Assembly (NCBI GenBank): GCA_036897625.1
Contig: JAYMTA010000378.1
Coordinates: forward strand, 1-30,179
Source: Pelargonium cotyledonis
Lineage: Eukaryota > Streptophyta > Magnoliopsida > Geraniales > Geraniaceae
Direction: 5' to 3'
Length of the DNA: 30,179 nucleotides
The notes beneath the pieces are model-generated. The model did no database searches. It saw only the letters and a list, made by a program, of their open reading frames with translations, and was not told the DNA's origin. Of this stretch, positions 1 through 13,000 are shown piece by piece (the first letter of the stretch is position 1; the number at the start of each line of letters is the position of its first letter). Both the position numbers and the translations under genes were made by a program.

Positions 1-77
1 TTCAAACAAATTAAGTTATCTCATATTTAAATTTGTTAGAGGCAACAAATGTTACAAAATTGAGATCCTAAAATTAT

Positions 78-83
78 CACGTG
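78..83. promoter_or_regulatory. G-box / ABRE-like CACGTG upstream of the ABCG gene
   Basis: A palindromic CACGTG followed by TC gives an ACGTGTC core, the usual form of abscisic-acid response elements and of bZIP/bHLH-bound G-boxes. It lies about 450 bp upstream of the ABCG start codon in otherwise AT-rich DNA. Function is inferred only from the motif. The rest of 1-336 shows no gene. Confidence 0.35.
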
Positions 84-336
84 TCGTTAAATTAATAGTT
101 CAATTTTTAATTGAAGAAACATTTGTCATACAATAAAATTAAGAGTATCTTTAATATATACCGAACAAGTCCGTACTGTTCCTGGTCAGTTGACCACGGT
201 CCTCTCATCGTCTCCGACCGTCGATTTACAAATCCAACGGTTAGAAAAACAAGTAAGGAATAATAATTTTGTATTGTCTTTCACATATTTTCATACATCA
301 TTCCCTCCATCTCTCCTGGTTCCCTCCAATATCGCC

Positions 337-537
337 ATGTCTCTCTCCCAGCCATTTCTTGCTCCGAAAAACATCATGTACCGTACATCACACCAAACTC
401 TAGCTCGCTCTAGGCACTTCCACAATTTTCCAGTAGTTTTCAACCATTCCAGACCTAGACCGATCTCCGATCTTACTGTTCGCGAATGTATGATAGATCC
501 TGACAAGCTCCAGGTTTCGCGAGCGCGATCGATATGA
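337..537 (+). other. Upstream ORF overlapping the ABCG start codon
   Basis: An ATG at 337 with G at -3 opens a 66-codon frame whose TGA (535-537) overlaps the ABCG ATG (534-536) in an ATGA arrangement. The peptide is basic and resembles no family I know. If transcription starts upstream of 337, ribosomes would meet this frame first and the ABCG protein would need leaky scanning or reinitiation. Transcript extent is not visible from sequence alone. Confidence 0.4.
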
Positions 538-3500
538 TTATCAATAACAGTCGCGTTTCTTCGATTCTGTTCGTTCAGGTTGTTTTCGTGCTGATTGTAT
601 CGCCGGAGCTCGCTTCTGCACAGAATGGCAAGATCGATAAGGATAAAGTTGCAGCGTTCAAGAAAAATCCGGCGGCGAAGGGCTTGGTCGCCAATATGCT
701 GTCCAAAAGTTTCGCTAATCTATCTGCTGTTTTCGGGGAAGAGATCAGGAAGCATCTCGGATTCTGCATATTGGACGTGTTAGTTACTCAGTTCTTTAGA
801 TTGATTGCTTTTCAATGAAAAAGGTTCAATGTGGTGAAATTAGAGTCAAGAGTTTGAAGTTTTTTTTCCATGAATTTTGGCAGAGAAAAAGATTGGAATG
901 ATGCATTCAATTTCTCATCAGATACGAAATTCATCGAGGACTGCGTCGACAAAACAAACGGTATTGTTGTTTCCTATATGTCTTGTGTTCTGTGATGCCA
1001 AATTGAGAAGAGTAACTAGGTTTTATTGCAAAGTGCAAGGATGCAGAGGAGAATAATGTTATAAAATATACTCCCTATACCCAAAAATAATTGACATGCT
1101 TGCTAGTTTGTGAAAAATCATGGAGAAATTAGTTAGTATTAGTATATTCACTCTTGTATCCTATGAACATGTGTTGTAACAAATTTAAGATTTAAGAGAC
1201 ACTAAGAACTTATTATAGGGATAATATTGATAATTCATTCATAACTAGAAAAAGAAAAAGAAAGATGCCACTTACTTATTTTGAAACACAATTCCAAAAG
1301 AAACAAGACACTTATCTTGAGATGGATGAAGTATAAAATATCCATGTATTCAGCTGGTGCTGAATGTATCATCTAATCAAGACTGGTATAATTCTTATTT
1401 GGAAAACAAGTAGTGATCACTGATGACCCATGCAACTTGATATGAAAATGTGTTTTGTTCTTATGTTTTGGACTATGCTGAGGGAAGTACTTTTTTGGCT
1501 GTATCTGTTTTCATTTTCAATATTCTATAACTTATCTGTTTACCAGATGAATTTGTTCCAAACTTAATATTATTTTGGTTGATTAATAGGAGATCTCGCG
1601 CAACGCTTGTGCACAGTAGCAGACATCAAATTCTACTTCACCAGTTTATTTGAAGCATCTTCATCCAGTGCTTACGCGAAGCCTAACAAAAACTGTAATT
1701 TGACCTCATGGGTTGATGGATGCGAACCAGGATGGGCCTGTAAGGCCACTGGTGATAAAAAAATAGACCTAAGAGAGTCAAAGGAGATGCCTCAAAGGAC
1801 TGATGGATGTGCCCCTTGTTGTCCGGGTTTCTTTTGCCCTCACGGTCTTACTTGCATGATGCGTAAGTTCATTAAAACCTGTCAAATTATTGTCCAGTAA
1901 AACTTCCGTTTGATTCACATTAGTGTAATGACTAAACGCACGTTGCTTCTTTATAGCTCTATCATATCACTTTCTTCATTTACAGATCAATTGCCCTTCA
2001 CATATATCCTCTTGTTAGGTTATGAGTTACAGTGTAAACCTTTTATGTATATACAAGTTACATAATTACAGGCTTTGAGCTTTTTTTTACAAAATATTAG
2101 TGAATGGCAATTAGTCTCTTTCATGTTTTGAAACTAGAATAGCTTGGATGGTCTTTATTTGTAAGGTGTGCGAAGGGCTAAACCTTTATAACAGTTTTTG
2201 TTGCTTGACTTTCTGGGAAAACCTGCTCAGAGCTTCAGCATCACTTTTTTCTACTTGAAGTTTTTATAGTATGGAATGTATTCTTGTTTCAGATGTTCTA
2301 TTGTATTGCGTTTGTTATTGGAGTGTATGATTGTTATTGAAGGAGTTATGTTCCTGATATAGTTTCATGCTTGTCATTTCTTATGTATACTGAAGCTTGC
2401 CCATTGGGTGCTTACTGCCCAAATTCAGAACTCAATAATGAGACTGGCGCATGTGATCCGTAAGTTTGATTTCTTGGTTAATTTCTTCCCTTTCAAGGCA
2501 ATGTTACTTCTGTTTTATCAATCAGTAATATTTATCGTCAGTAATATTCTACAGATATGTGTACCAGCTATCTCCTGGGATAAAGAATCATTCTTGTGGG
2601 ACAGCAGATATTTGGGCTGATATTGGGAGTAGTAATGAGATATTCTGTTCAGCAGGTTCATACTGTCCAAGTACTATCCAAGAAATACCTTGCGAGAAAG
2701 GGTATTGATAACTACCCCAGACTTTTCTTTGATTTGTTGCTTTTGTCCTTGTTAATGATGTAACTGTTTTTGTATTTGATGTCAGATTTTACTGCAGAAT
2801 AGGCTCTATGGCTCCACAAGGTCTGTCTCTTTCTTTTACCTGTATCTTGCATATTGTTATTGGGCACTGGAACCAACAACATAATAGTTATTCTATTAAT
2901 AATCCTCCATTTCTCCCACCCCCGGTGAAAATTGGCAAAATATACACGTGTGATTGAGTATATTGGAACACTGTGTTGCTGTAAATATCATGCCAACTGT
3001 TTAGAATGTGTTGCATCCTTTGAGCAAAGATGACAGAGCCTGTTCTCTTGTTGAGAGGAATACAAACTCTGTTTAACTATATTGTTCAGGCATGATAGAT
3101 ATTCTACACTTTAGCCATTGATGCAATTGAAAATTCCAGAAGAATTGTTTTAATTTGAAATATAAGCATATGGCTATACATTGTTCGAAAAAGATTGCTA
3201 TATTCTCATCAGCGAAGTTAACAATTAGCATGTTTCCTCAAAATCTTCAAGGTTTTAAAAATGCTTTGGCCCCACACTAAGGTCCAGTCAAAACTCAAGT
3301 AATGAAGTTAATCTGGAACCATGGTAGTATGAGGTTGGGAAGTGAAAAGAAGTATGAGAGGGTTTGGATAGTTTCAGAGGATGTGATATCTATGGGTATA
3401 AGTTAATGTGCTGTTTTATATGGTGGTGTTTGTAGTACAGAAGCTCCGGGTTACATATCATAGTTATTTGTGATATACCTTTTTAGAAAGATCTGAAGGT

Positions 3501-6500
3501 GAGCGAGATGGCTTGTGGGTAGGATGCCTTGTAGATTATCATATAGGACAACACATTAGATAGCTTAGAGCTCTGTATAACCATATCATTAATGATAGAA
3601 TGTGTGTCTTATACGAGATGCATAATTTCTATATAACTGTTCTCCGATTCTTGTTTCCTTTTGTTTTTTTTAATGGTGTTAGAGTAAGCCATTAGTTAAT
3701 TTGTTAACTATGCCTCTATAACTTCATAGAGGATGAACTTTATGAATGTACTTGCAGGATGCTTCAGTCTTGCAAAGTGCGATAAAGAATCAGCAAATCA
3801 AAATATCCAAGCGTATGGCGCAATGATGTTTGTGAGTACTCTTTTAATTTTTTTTGCTGTTTAAATGATGGACTATTCAATTAAATCATGCTGTTAAGTC
3901 CATTCATGCTTTCTTTTAGGTTTCCTGGAGTTGCTGCTTGTCAAATAGGCCTTATTTATATGCCACAGACACATTAGAGCTTTTTAATAAACTATTATTT
4001 TATTACATTTGTGCTTCAGGTTGTTCCCTTGACCAAATTATGTTCTAGGTGGAATGCAGTACTTGTTCCCTTACTAGCTCTCAGTAGTTAACTGGTATAG
4101 ATGCGAGATTGATTGCAATGAATCCATAACAAATGAATACTAATGAAATTGTTTAGGCACTTTTACAGAATGGTTGTAGACACCTATCAATGTCAATAAT
4201 GCATACTTTCGACCTATGTTGATTGTTTATTTTATAGGGTATATGTCACAGTCACAACCATCAGAACTGACCCTTTTCTTGTCAATGTAGGTAGCACTTA
4301 CTTTTGTGGTAATTATTATATACAACTGTTCCGACCAAGTTCTATCTACTCGAGAGAGAAGACAAGCAAAATCCAGGGAAAAGGCAGTTCAAAGTGTAAG
4401 AGAAACACAAGCACATGAAAAATGGAAATCTGCAAAAGACATTGCCAAGAAGCATGCGATTGGACTACAGTCACAATTATCTAGGACCTTTTCTCGTCGG
4501 AAATCTTATACGCAACCTGGTCAAGGCAAACCAGATTTCCCCCCTGTGGCAACGGGTGCATCTGAGCAATCATCTGATCCTGTATCTAAAGGTAAGAAAA
4601 ATGAAAAAAGCAACCTCACCAAAATGATACATGAGATTGACGACGACCCTGATAGTCAAGAAGGTTTCAGTTTGGAGATTGGAGATAAAAGTTCGAAAAA
4701 ACCTAAGGGTAAGCATATGCATACTCAGAGTCAGATGTTTAGGTATGCATATGATCAAATCGAGAAGGAAAAAGCTATGCAGGAGCAGCATAAGAACTTG
4801 ACCTTCTCTGGGGTGATCTCAATGGCTGGTGATATTGAAATCAGGAAAAGGCCTATGATTGAGATTTCTTTTAAAGATTTAACCCTCAGTCTTAAAGGGA
4901 AAAAGAGACATCTAATGAGGTGTGTAACTGGGAAAATATCACCCGGCAGAGTTTCTGCAGTTATGGGGCCGTCAGGGGCTGGCAAAACAACGTTTCTTTC
5001 TGCTTTGACCGGAAAAGCAAGAGGGTGTCAGATTACTGGATTGATTCTTATAAATGGTAAAAATGAATCAATCCATTCATACAAGAAAATAATTGGTTTT
5101 GTGCCACAAGACGATATTGTTCATGGAAACTTGACAGTGGAAGAGAATCTCTGGTTCAGTGCAAGATGCAGGTATATATATGTATATCTTTCTTAAAATG
5201 ATGTCCTTCCTTTGGTCATGGATACCAGATCAGTCTTTGCATTTTCTAATATTCTTAATCAGTATCGTTTTAATATACGTAGCTATTGGTTGCTGTTATC
5301 ATACCTCTGTTTTCCGCATTCCTGTGGCCAAGTTTATCTGCTGAAACACTTAAGCTTTTTTCATGCAAAAGAAATTTGGTAGGATGGAAGTCAATGACTA
5401 GAGTCATTCGTGTTTCTAGAGTTACTCAATTCACTCTGCAGCTTAGTTTGTATATATTTTTGTTGATTTGTGGCTGCCTTACCTATCTTTATGTTCAAAT
5501 CTCTCTCTCATGTAGTTTTTTTTCCTTATCATTAGGCTTCCTGCCGAGCTTCCAAAACCAGAAAAAGTTCTTGTTGTTGAACGAGTCATTGAATGCTTGG
5601 GACTCCAGCCAGTTCGGGATTCATTAGTTGGGACTGTGGAGAAGCGAGGAATTTCAGGAGGTCAAAGGAAACGAGTAAATGTAGGGTTGGAAATGGTCAT
5701 GGAACCTTCACTTTTGATATTAGATGAACCCACATCTGGGTTGGACAGTTCATCTTCAGTGTTACTTCTTAGAGCTCTTCGGCGAGAAGCTCTTGAAGGA
5801 GTGAACATTTGCATGGTTGTTCACCAGCCAAGGTAAATTCAAATTTTAGATTTTGGCATCCCATCTGCTTCCTCTGGTATGGATAACTCATTAATAGGAT
5901 GGGTTGAGTTTGCTTGTTGCGCCCCCATATCCTTCCCCTCAAATTTTCTCAACTTGATTATCCGCCAGAGAGCAATTTAAAAAAGAAAAATATATCAAGA
6001 AATCTCAAGATGCCCATATTTTATTCCTTAATACCAAAATGGTACTCCCTATGCCTCAAATCTCAAGATGTGCTCTTATTGTAACAAATTGAAAGTTGTT
6101 AGAAACCGTACCTTTTGGATTGCTTGTCCTGCTACCTGTTAATTGCTTTAAGATGACTGTATTTTGATCCCTATAAAATAGATAGGTCTAATTGTTTTGT
6201 CAATTAGTAGTAAAGAAAAACAGAACATAATGTAAATAGCTTATAACTGTAGCTTTCAATGCAATGGAAAATGCACTATAATTTCATATTTATAGCTTAT
6301 CTCGTATCGGTTGTAGTTGATTGGGAGTCAGATTCCTCTGACTGAAGTTTGTCAATTCTTGCAACATATTATCAGAAGACATCAGTACTTTGCAATACTT
6401 TAGAATATGAGTGTCGTAGATTATCGATTTATTTTCCGTTAATTACATAACGTGTATGTGTAATAATGGTGATGTGTATTAAATTTCCTTGATGGCTGAA

Positions 6501-8721
6501 ACCATGGGGTTTGTTTTCCTTTTCCTACAGTTACACCTTGTTCAGGATGTTTGATGATTTAATACTTCTAGCTAAAGGAGGTCTTACAGTGTATCATGGA
6601 CCAGTTAAGAGAGTTGAAGAGTACTTTTCCGGAATTGGGATTGTTGTCCCTGACCGTGTTAATCCCCCAGACCACTACATTGATATTTTGGAGGGCATAG
6701 TAAAATTGAATCCGAACTCAGGTGTTACTGTTAAACAACTACCAGTCAGATGGATGCTTCATAATGGGTATCCAGTCCCGATGGATATGTTAGAACAAGC
6801 TGATGGAATGACAGCGTCGGGTAGTGAAAATTCAAACCATGGAGCAAGTTCTGTTGATGGATCTGAAGAACAGTCTTTTGCCGGAGACTTATGGGAAGAT
6901 GTAAAGTGCAACGTTGAGATGAAGAAGGACACCATACAACTTAATTTCCTATCATCACAGGACTTGTCACACAGGAAAACTCCTGGTGCATCTGTGCAAT
7001 TCAAACACTTCCTTGGGAGGTAAATGCCATGTCTTTTTGTCCATACTTGTAGCTGTAACTAAGATTTAAACACTATTTTCTTCTTGATATGTTAATTATA
7101 TGAATTTCTTATCAAACAAGTTAGAGAGTTATGCACAATTAGAACCCCTTGAGTATGTTACTAGAAGGATACACGAGGGTACAATGGGAAACCTAACTCT
7201 AACTCACTCATTCTTAATCTTCACAAAAAAAGAAAAGAAAGGAAAGTGGGCAATTATTTTACAGTTCAAGTTTTTTTTTGCAGGGTTGCTAAGCAGCGAC
7301 TACGAGAATCTAGGACACAAGCAGTAGATTATCTAATTTTATGTCTTGCTGGAGTTTGCTTAGGAACAATTGCTAAAATGAGCGACGAAACATTTGGCGT
7401 GCTTGGGTATACATATACCGTCATAGCAGTTTGTAAGTTCAAATTTTAAGTCCATGCAAACTTTTTTGTCTATATGCTTCACATCAGTCATCATTTGACA
7501 GTCATATAGTCTGTAGCAAGTCATGTGATGTATTCATGTGGATTTAAATTGTGTTTGCGGATTCCTCTTATGAAGTCATTTTCCATGCCATCAATTCTCA
7601 CTTGTAATTTTCTTAAAATTTATTTATTTATCAATTTTCAGCTCTCCTGTGCAAGATTTCGGCTTTGAGATCATTTTCTCTGGATAAATTACAGTACTGG
7701 AGAGAGAGCGCTTCAGGGATGAGTAGCTTAGCTTACTTTCTTGCAAAGGACACAGTTGACCATTTCAATACCCTCATCAAGCCTTGGGTTTATCTCTCAA
7801 TGTTCTACTACTGTAACAATCCTAGATCGTCTGTTGTAGATAATTATATCGTTTTGGTCTGTCTTGTGTACTGCGTAACTGGAATAGCATATGCTTTCGC
7901 CATCTGCTTCGAACCTGGTCCAGCCCAACTGGTGAGAACTTTACAACTTTCGTCAGTTGATGATAACTTTATGTGCCTTTATCTGTCCCATTAGTTACAT
8001 GCAATGTCTCTGTGATGCAGTGGTGCGTACTTCTTCCCGTTGTTTTGACTCTCATTGCAACCCAAAATGCTGATAGCGGATTTGTGAAGGAAATATCTAA
8101 CTTTTGCTACTCTAAATGGGCACTGGAAGCGTTCGTCATATCAAACGCGAAAAGGTCATTCACATTACTCTCCTTCTCCGTATGTATTAATCTTAGGAGA
8201 AACCAAAGTGCACAAACCTTATTGCACAAAGATATGCAAACAATGAGAAAAGTGCATACTGACCATGATGAAAATGTGAAGACGAACATGAATGAACTGA
8301 AAATTCTACATCTAGACATTTTCATAATCAGTGTGCCCTTGCTCACATTACTCTCTCTCTCCATACATATTAATCTTAGGAAAGAACGAAGTGCACAAAC
8401 CTTATTGCACAAAGATATGCAAACAATGAAAAGAGTGCTGACTGACTGAAAATGTCTACACGAAGATGAATAAGCATGAAAACTCGAACGTCTAGACATT
8501 TTCATTGCTCTATGCTCCTAAGTATACATGTCCATATAATTTGATTTGGCTTCAAACCTTTCAGGTACTCTGGAGTGTGGCTGATAACACGATGCGGTTC
8601 GCTATACAAAAACGGGTACGATCTCAATCACTGGTTTCGTTGTTTGTCCCTCCTCTTAGTTAATGGCTTAATTGGACGTGGCGTGGCATTCTTTTGCATG
8701 GTAACTTTCCAAAAGAAGTAA
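534..8721 (+). CDS. ABC transporter G family, ABCG24/ABCG28-type half transporter
   Basis: Fourteen coding exons: 534-778, 884-960, 1590-1862, 2396-2459, 2555-2701, 2786-2820, 3758-3831, 4291-5171, 5536-5832, 6531-7019, 7284-7432, 7642-7931, 8021-8154, 8565-8721. All junctions are GT-AG, keep frame, and give 1103 residues, close to Arabidopsis ABCG24/28 (about 1100). An in-frame stop at 501-503 makes ATG 534 the first usable start. Residues 1-29 form a signal peptide (ASA/Q cleavage site), followed by a Cys-rich non-cytosolic region to about 300, a membrane helix near 302-318 and a basic linker. The nucleotide-binding domain has Walker [10 protein letters not shown] (531-539), Q-loop Gln578, signature ISGGQRKR (638-645), Walker B with DEPTSGLD (658-669) and H-loop His695. 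Several membrane helices follow from about 877. It must pair with another half or itself to transport. ABCG28 acts in pollen-tube growth in Arabidopsis; whether this copy does is unknown, and I cannot choose between the 24 and 28 subtypes. Confidence 0.95.
1071..1331. mobile_element. Stowaway-like MITE in ABCG intron 2
   Basis: The segment starts with CTCCCTATACCC and ends in an imperfect reverse complement (about 18 of 28 terminal bases agree by eye). TA dinucleotides flank both ends (1069-1070 and 1332-1333). Ends of the CTCCCT type, TA target duplication and a 261-bp length are the marks of Stowaway elements of the Tc1/mariner superfamily. It has no coding capacity and sits inside an intron of 629 bp. 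Confidence 0.7.
2821..3757 (+). other. ABCG intron 6, long, no recognisable content
   Basis: This 937-bp intron separates two short exons. I see no ORF of note, no terminal inverted repeats and no RNA gene in it; it is T-rich like the other introns. Confidence 0.6.
6043..6090. repeat. Stowaway-end-like fragment in ABCG intron 9
   Basis: A stretch beginning ACTCCCTATGCCTC followed by TCAAGATGTG resembles the left end of the element at 1071-1331. I could not find a matching right end in this 698-bp intron, so it is at most a fragment. Confidence 0.3.
8161..8516. repeat. Two diverged tandem copies in ABCG intron 13
   Basis: Copy 1 (about 8161-8343) and copy 2 (about 8344-8516) are direct repeats offset by 183 bp. 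The best conserved parts share AGTGCACAAACCTTATTGCA followed by CAAAGATATGCAAACAATG, and CTAGACATTTTCAT at the far end. Each copy holds a TTAATCTTAG that could act as a cryptic splice acceptor. The doubling makes up most of the 410-bp intron before the last exon. Confidence 0.85.
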
Positions 8722-10030
8722 GTTCTATTACGCCCTCTTCTGTATGCATGCACTTTTGTTGTACATAAAATGGGAATTACTGTAGCAACTAGCAAATCGT
8801 ATATAGCCTTTAAAGGAGAGCCGAGGAAAGGACTGTATAGATAATTCCCTAAAGGGTCAGGATATCTCAGAAACCGTTATGTTCCATTTATTAGTGATAA
8901 TCTGATCTTATGCCAATGTACTTGTGCGTCTGCATGAATAAGGCAATTAATACAAAAGTTAAGGTAGCTTTTCTACTGATAGATTGTTCATGCTGTATCT
9001 GGTTTATTTGTGTTGAGTTTTAGCTTTTTTTTATCATACCTGTAGATCTGATCTGTACTGTCTATTTCTTACGGAGTATTTCTTTTGTACATAGAATTTT
9101 TTTTTTTCTTTTTGGAATGAGAATTTCCATTCCAGTTCTTGATCTTCATTATTGATTATAGGGATGAAATCATGACAATTTGACCCGAACCCTACAGGGA
9201 GCCGATGCTCCCGACCTGAACGGGGCATGGGCCAGAGTCGGGGTAAGAAAAAATTCCCCGATCAGGGAACTGGGCAGGGGCAGGACATATGAGTAATATT
9301 AACTTTTGGTCCATTCCATTTAGAATATATTAAAATGGAGTTCTTTTTTAGATTTTATATATTAAATAATAAAATTTTAAAAAACAGGTCGGGTTATGGG
9401 AAATTCCGTCCCCAAAAGCGAAAGAAGAAAAAAAAAATCAAAATGCTACCCAAGAGTTTACTTTTTACAAATTCCTTCTCAATTAAAAGATAAAGGAAAT
9501 GGGAAGAAACAAATTAAATGTAGTATTTCAATTAAAACAACTTAAGTTTACAATTCAGAAATGTAGAGCTAGCTCTAGCTTATAATTTAGTTTTTATTCA
9601 TACTAGACATTTGAAAAAAAAAAAAATAAATAAAAAGATTACAAATAATCTTCCAATGTAATTTGTTCTGAACTTTTGTTTAACTCCCATCTGCAAGCTA
9701 CATGAAATCTTTGATCCTATGAGAAACAGCCATGCTTTTGTTCTGGATCTTTAAACTTCCAAACTCCAATGATCCATTCATGAATGAAGCTCTAATATAT
9801 GGTGTTTAAATATCCCTGAAATCCACATAGGAAAAAAAAAAATTGTTATAATTATTTTCGAATGATTCAACATATGAAAACAAGATTGCAAACAAAACAA
9901 TACTTGTTCTTAAAGCTATAACTTGCATAACATTTGTAGAAGTAAAAAATCTACTGATGTTAAATAGAAAAAAAGGACTGTTCTTCTGGACAAGAAAGAT
10001 TACCAAAATTCCAAATCACGTCCATCATTT
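8722..10030. other. Convergent intergenic region between ABCG and GET3C
   Basis: Both flanking genes end here, so this holds their 3' UTRs and presumably both poly(A) sites. It is AT-rich apart from a GC-rich island. I see no supported gene. Confidence 0.6.
9181..9290. repeat. GC-rich island, possible transposon remnant
   Basis: About 110 bp rich in GGG and CCC runs (for example CGACCTGAACGGGGC and GGGGCAGGGGC-like strings) stand out from the AT-rich surroundings, with a smaller related patch at 9388-9415. Such blocks are common remnants of non-autonomous elements in plant genomes, but I could not define ends or target duplications. Confidence 0.3.
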
Positions 10031-13000
10031 TCATCTCCAAACCAAATCCCCCATAAATTTAAGTCCTGGAACACCCCTGATCTCTACGTCAACTAGGGGT
10101 GCTTCGGTGACTCTTAAAGTCGAGAGCTCCGGGTTGTTTTTTATCATATCAAGAGCACGAGTCTGATCCTGCAATACCCAGAAGCAGCATCGCAAAACTG
10201 GTAATGTATCCATGTTATAGAACAAATCATTGATTTTAAGATTGCGTGAGTGCTTGACGTTGGAACGGGAATCTCATTGCCATTCCAAATATTTGAATCC
10301 AATCGCTACCTTGTTTCAAAAAGAAAAGAGAAAAAAAAGTAGAATATTGGGCATACCTTTCTTCTCATTTCACAGAATTTACAGTTCGATGCTGAAGGAG
10401 GTAGAACCTGATTTACGATAAGCCTCTGTACAGGAACACTTTCCTTCCTCAAGGAAGCAAGCAACCTCGATGACTCGTTTAGCGCCATTACCTTCAGATT
10501 TAATAAAAGTTGCATCGCAGTCAAAATACAGATTATAAGATTCATAATCAGTTCATAGGAAACCAATGAAGTTGGAGAGCCTATATCTCCGGCGTAAAAA
10601 GAGAGTAGAATGCGTGCTCCTTACCGTAGGAATCGTAACTATAACGAACTCTGTGGTGTTAGGGTTTCGGAAAAGGTCTCTCACTTTTAACATCCTCTCC
10701 CTCAGTAGCTCCAGTTTGTCAGACTACATATGTAAAATCAAAATGCTTAGGATATAGACAACATAGAAAGAAAGATAAAAACAACTTCCAATCTTACAGC
10801 ATCCTGCTGCATGTCTTGTTTACCGAAAACAGATTTGAGTGATGACATTGCTTTCTTCAGCTGGATTGTGTGAACCGATAGAAAGTGGAAAGAAATGAAA
10901 CGTTACCAGAGATAAACAAAATATTAAAAGAAACTATTTGCTGTAAAGGGAAACTCTTATAGAAGGAAAAATTGCAAATATATACAGTTTAATAGAAAAC
11001 ACAACCTCTAGCCTAGGAGCTGTGATGTGGCCCATAATTGGCAAATATATTAGGGTAGTGTTTGGATTAGAACTTTTGTTTAGAAATGGGAATGAAGAAT
11101 CAGAATGGGAATGAGATTTCATTCTTCATGTTTGGATTATGATATTTTAGTTATGAAAATGACTCCGGAATGAGAATCTCATTTCCGATCCCATTCTCGA
11201 TTCTCGTTGCTACCTTATTTACTAGGCATTAGTCTTGAACATGCAATGTATTACACCCGTAATGTCTCAAAAGAAGAGTGTCAGCTAGCAAAACTCTATG
11301 CAAAATTATTTGTTCTTGGTGACATCAAGCACGAGAAGTTTCCAAAAGAACTTATATGCACTCAAGATAAAGAAGGAAAGCAAATTCAATGAATTCAATA
11401 CATCAGCAAAATAGAAGGTTGAGGTTATGAAGATGTAAACAGCGGAAAGTAGAAGCTTTCAATTATTTCCACAAGAAACTGGGATAAATTGAATAAATAT
11501 GCGAGTGCAATATCCAATCTGGTTTGTTTGTTCGGTTTACGATTGTGCTTTTATAGTCTTTTGCAAATAAACAGTACATGCATGTAGCATTTTAGTTGGC
11601 TATCATCTCCTATATGAAAAATATGGGTGCAGAAAAAACAAACCAGACTCAGCTTCTATGTCAAACCCAAGTTGTGTATTCATGTACCTTCATCATTTTG
11701 CCTATTGATGCATCCATGAAGTCGGGAAGGGCCAGAAGCCGGAGAGTATGGCCCTAGAAACCAATTAACAATTAATATGGATGGTACAATAAACTAAAGT
11801 AACTTTAACAGAAGAAGAAGAGCAAGAAGACGTGTGTGCTTATATACTGACCGTTGGGGCTGTATCAAAAACTATCCTAGTGAACATACTGTATTCTTGT
11901 GAATCAACAAACTGCATAACCTGTAAAGAAGCAGCGAGGTTAGGTAGAGTGGAAAATAATCTTAGACAAGCAAAAATGATTGAACATCTACAAGTTTGAA
12001 TAAAATCAAAGGGTTCGGGAGAGATATGCACATGCCTTGGAAATAGCAACAGCTTCATCAAAACCAGGAGGAGGATTGTCCAACAACTCTCCTAGTTTTA
12101 GGTCCCCTAACTATGAAATTCAAAACATTGAAAGGAATATGTTAAATACAGCATATACGGAAAAGAAAAAAAAACATTATAACATCGTTCCCTCAGAAAC
12201 AAAAACTCAATTATATGTATTTCAAAGCAGGCAAGTGAAACTTTAAGCAACAAATCATCATCTTACATAAGTTTCTCAGTTCTTTGTGCTGCAATGACCA
12301 AACCAGTCTCTATTTTAGTTCTTACTGTGAAGGAATCAAAATAAAATTTCATAACAAACAACTCTGGCTTTATTTCATCAGCTAGTTGATATCCGCTTAA
12401 AGCATGGAAGGATCCATTTAACAGTGATTAGTCTTACTTTACACTTGACTCCTGCCAAATGCTAACAAAAATAAATAGCATCGGGCACCAACAGAATGGA
12501 TGTCGGTAATTGTGCCATTGTGGCAATAAATTGTTATTGTAATGCTTAAAAGTTAATATCTAAGCTACCGGCTTACCTGATCAGAGAGCATCCCGAGGCC
12601 CATGCTATTCATGATGTTTTTTACACCTTGGACACCATCATTCTGACTTGCAGTTCGGAATCCTTCCCTACCTTTCTCGGGGTTTAACTGCCAAAAAGCC
12701 AAAACACAAATATATAGACATTGGATTGCACAAATACAGCGCAAAAGTCTATTAGCAAATCTTATCCCTTGGACACACACTATTTGTTTAAGTAATACCT
12801 CGAGTGCGAATAGAGGAGAATCCACTCCTTCAACAGGAACAAGACTTCCTCCGGTCAAATCCTGGAAAATGAACAAAACAATGTACTTTCCGAGGTGAAT
12901 TGCAATCATAGACTGAGAATAGGAAAATATAAATTCGGATTTTTTAAAACATAAGCCAATGCAAATGCAAATACCTGGGCAAAGGAGTCGCTCAACGAGT

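Noticed and set aside
190..336. Extension of the upstream frame back to 190
   Set aside because: The frame opens with TTG, not ATG, and plant nuclear genes do not normally start so; only the part from ATG 337 is kept.
291..506. Minus-strand ORF of 71 codons
   Set aside because: Antisense to the upstream ORF and leader, with no family resemblance and no promoter context.
7973..8449. 158-codon plus-strand frame
   Set aside because: It joins ABCG exon 13 with the tandem repeat of intron 13; beyond 8154 the family sequence continues only at 8565.
8161..8516. CRISPR-like array
   Set aside because: Only two long diverged units, no spacer pattern, and a plant nuclear intron setting.
11207..11392. 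61-codon ORF on the plus strand
   Set aside because: It lies within GET3C intron 7, begins in the end of a MITE, and resembles no family.
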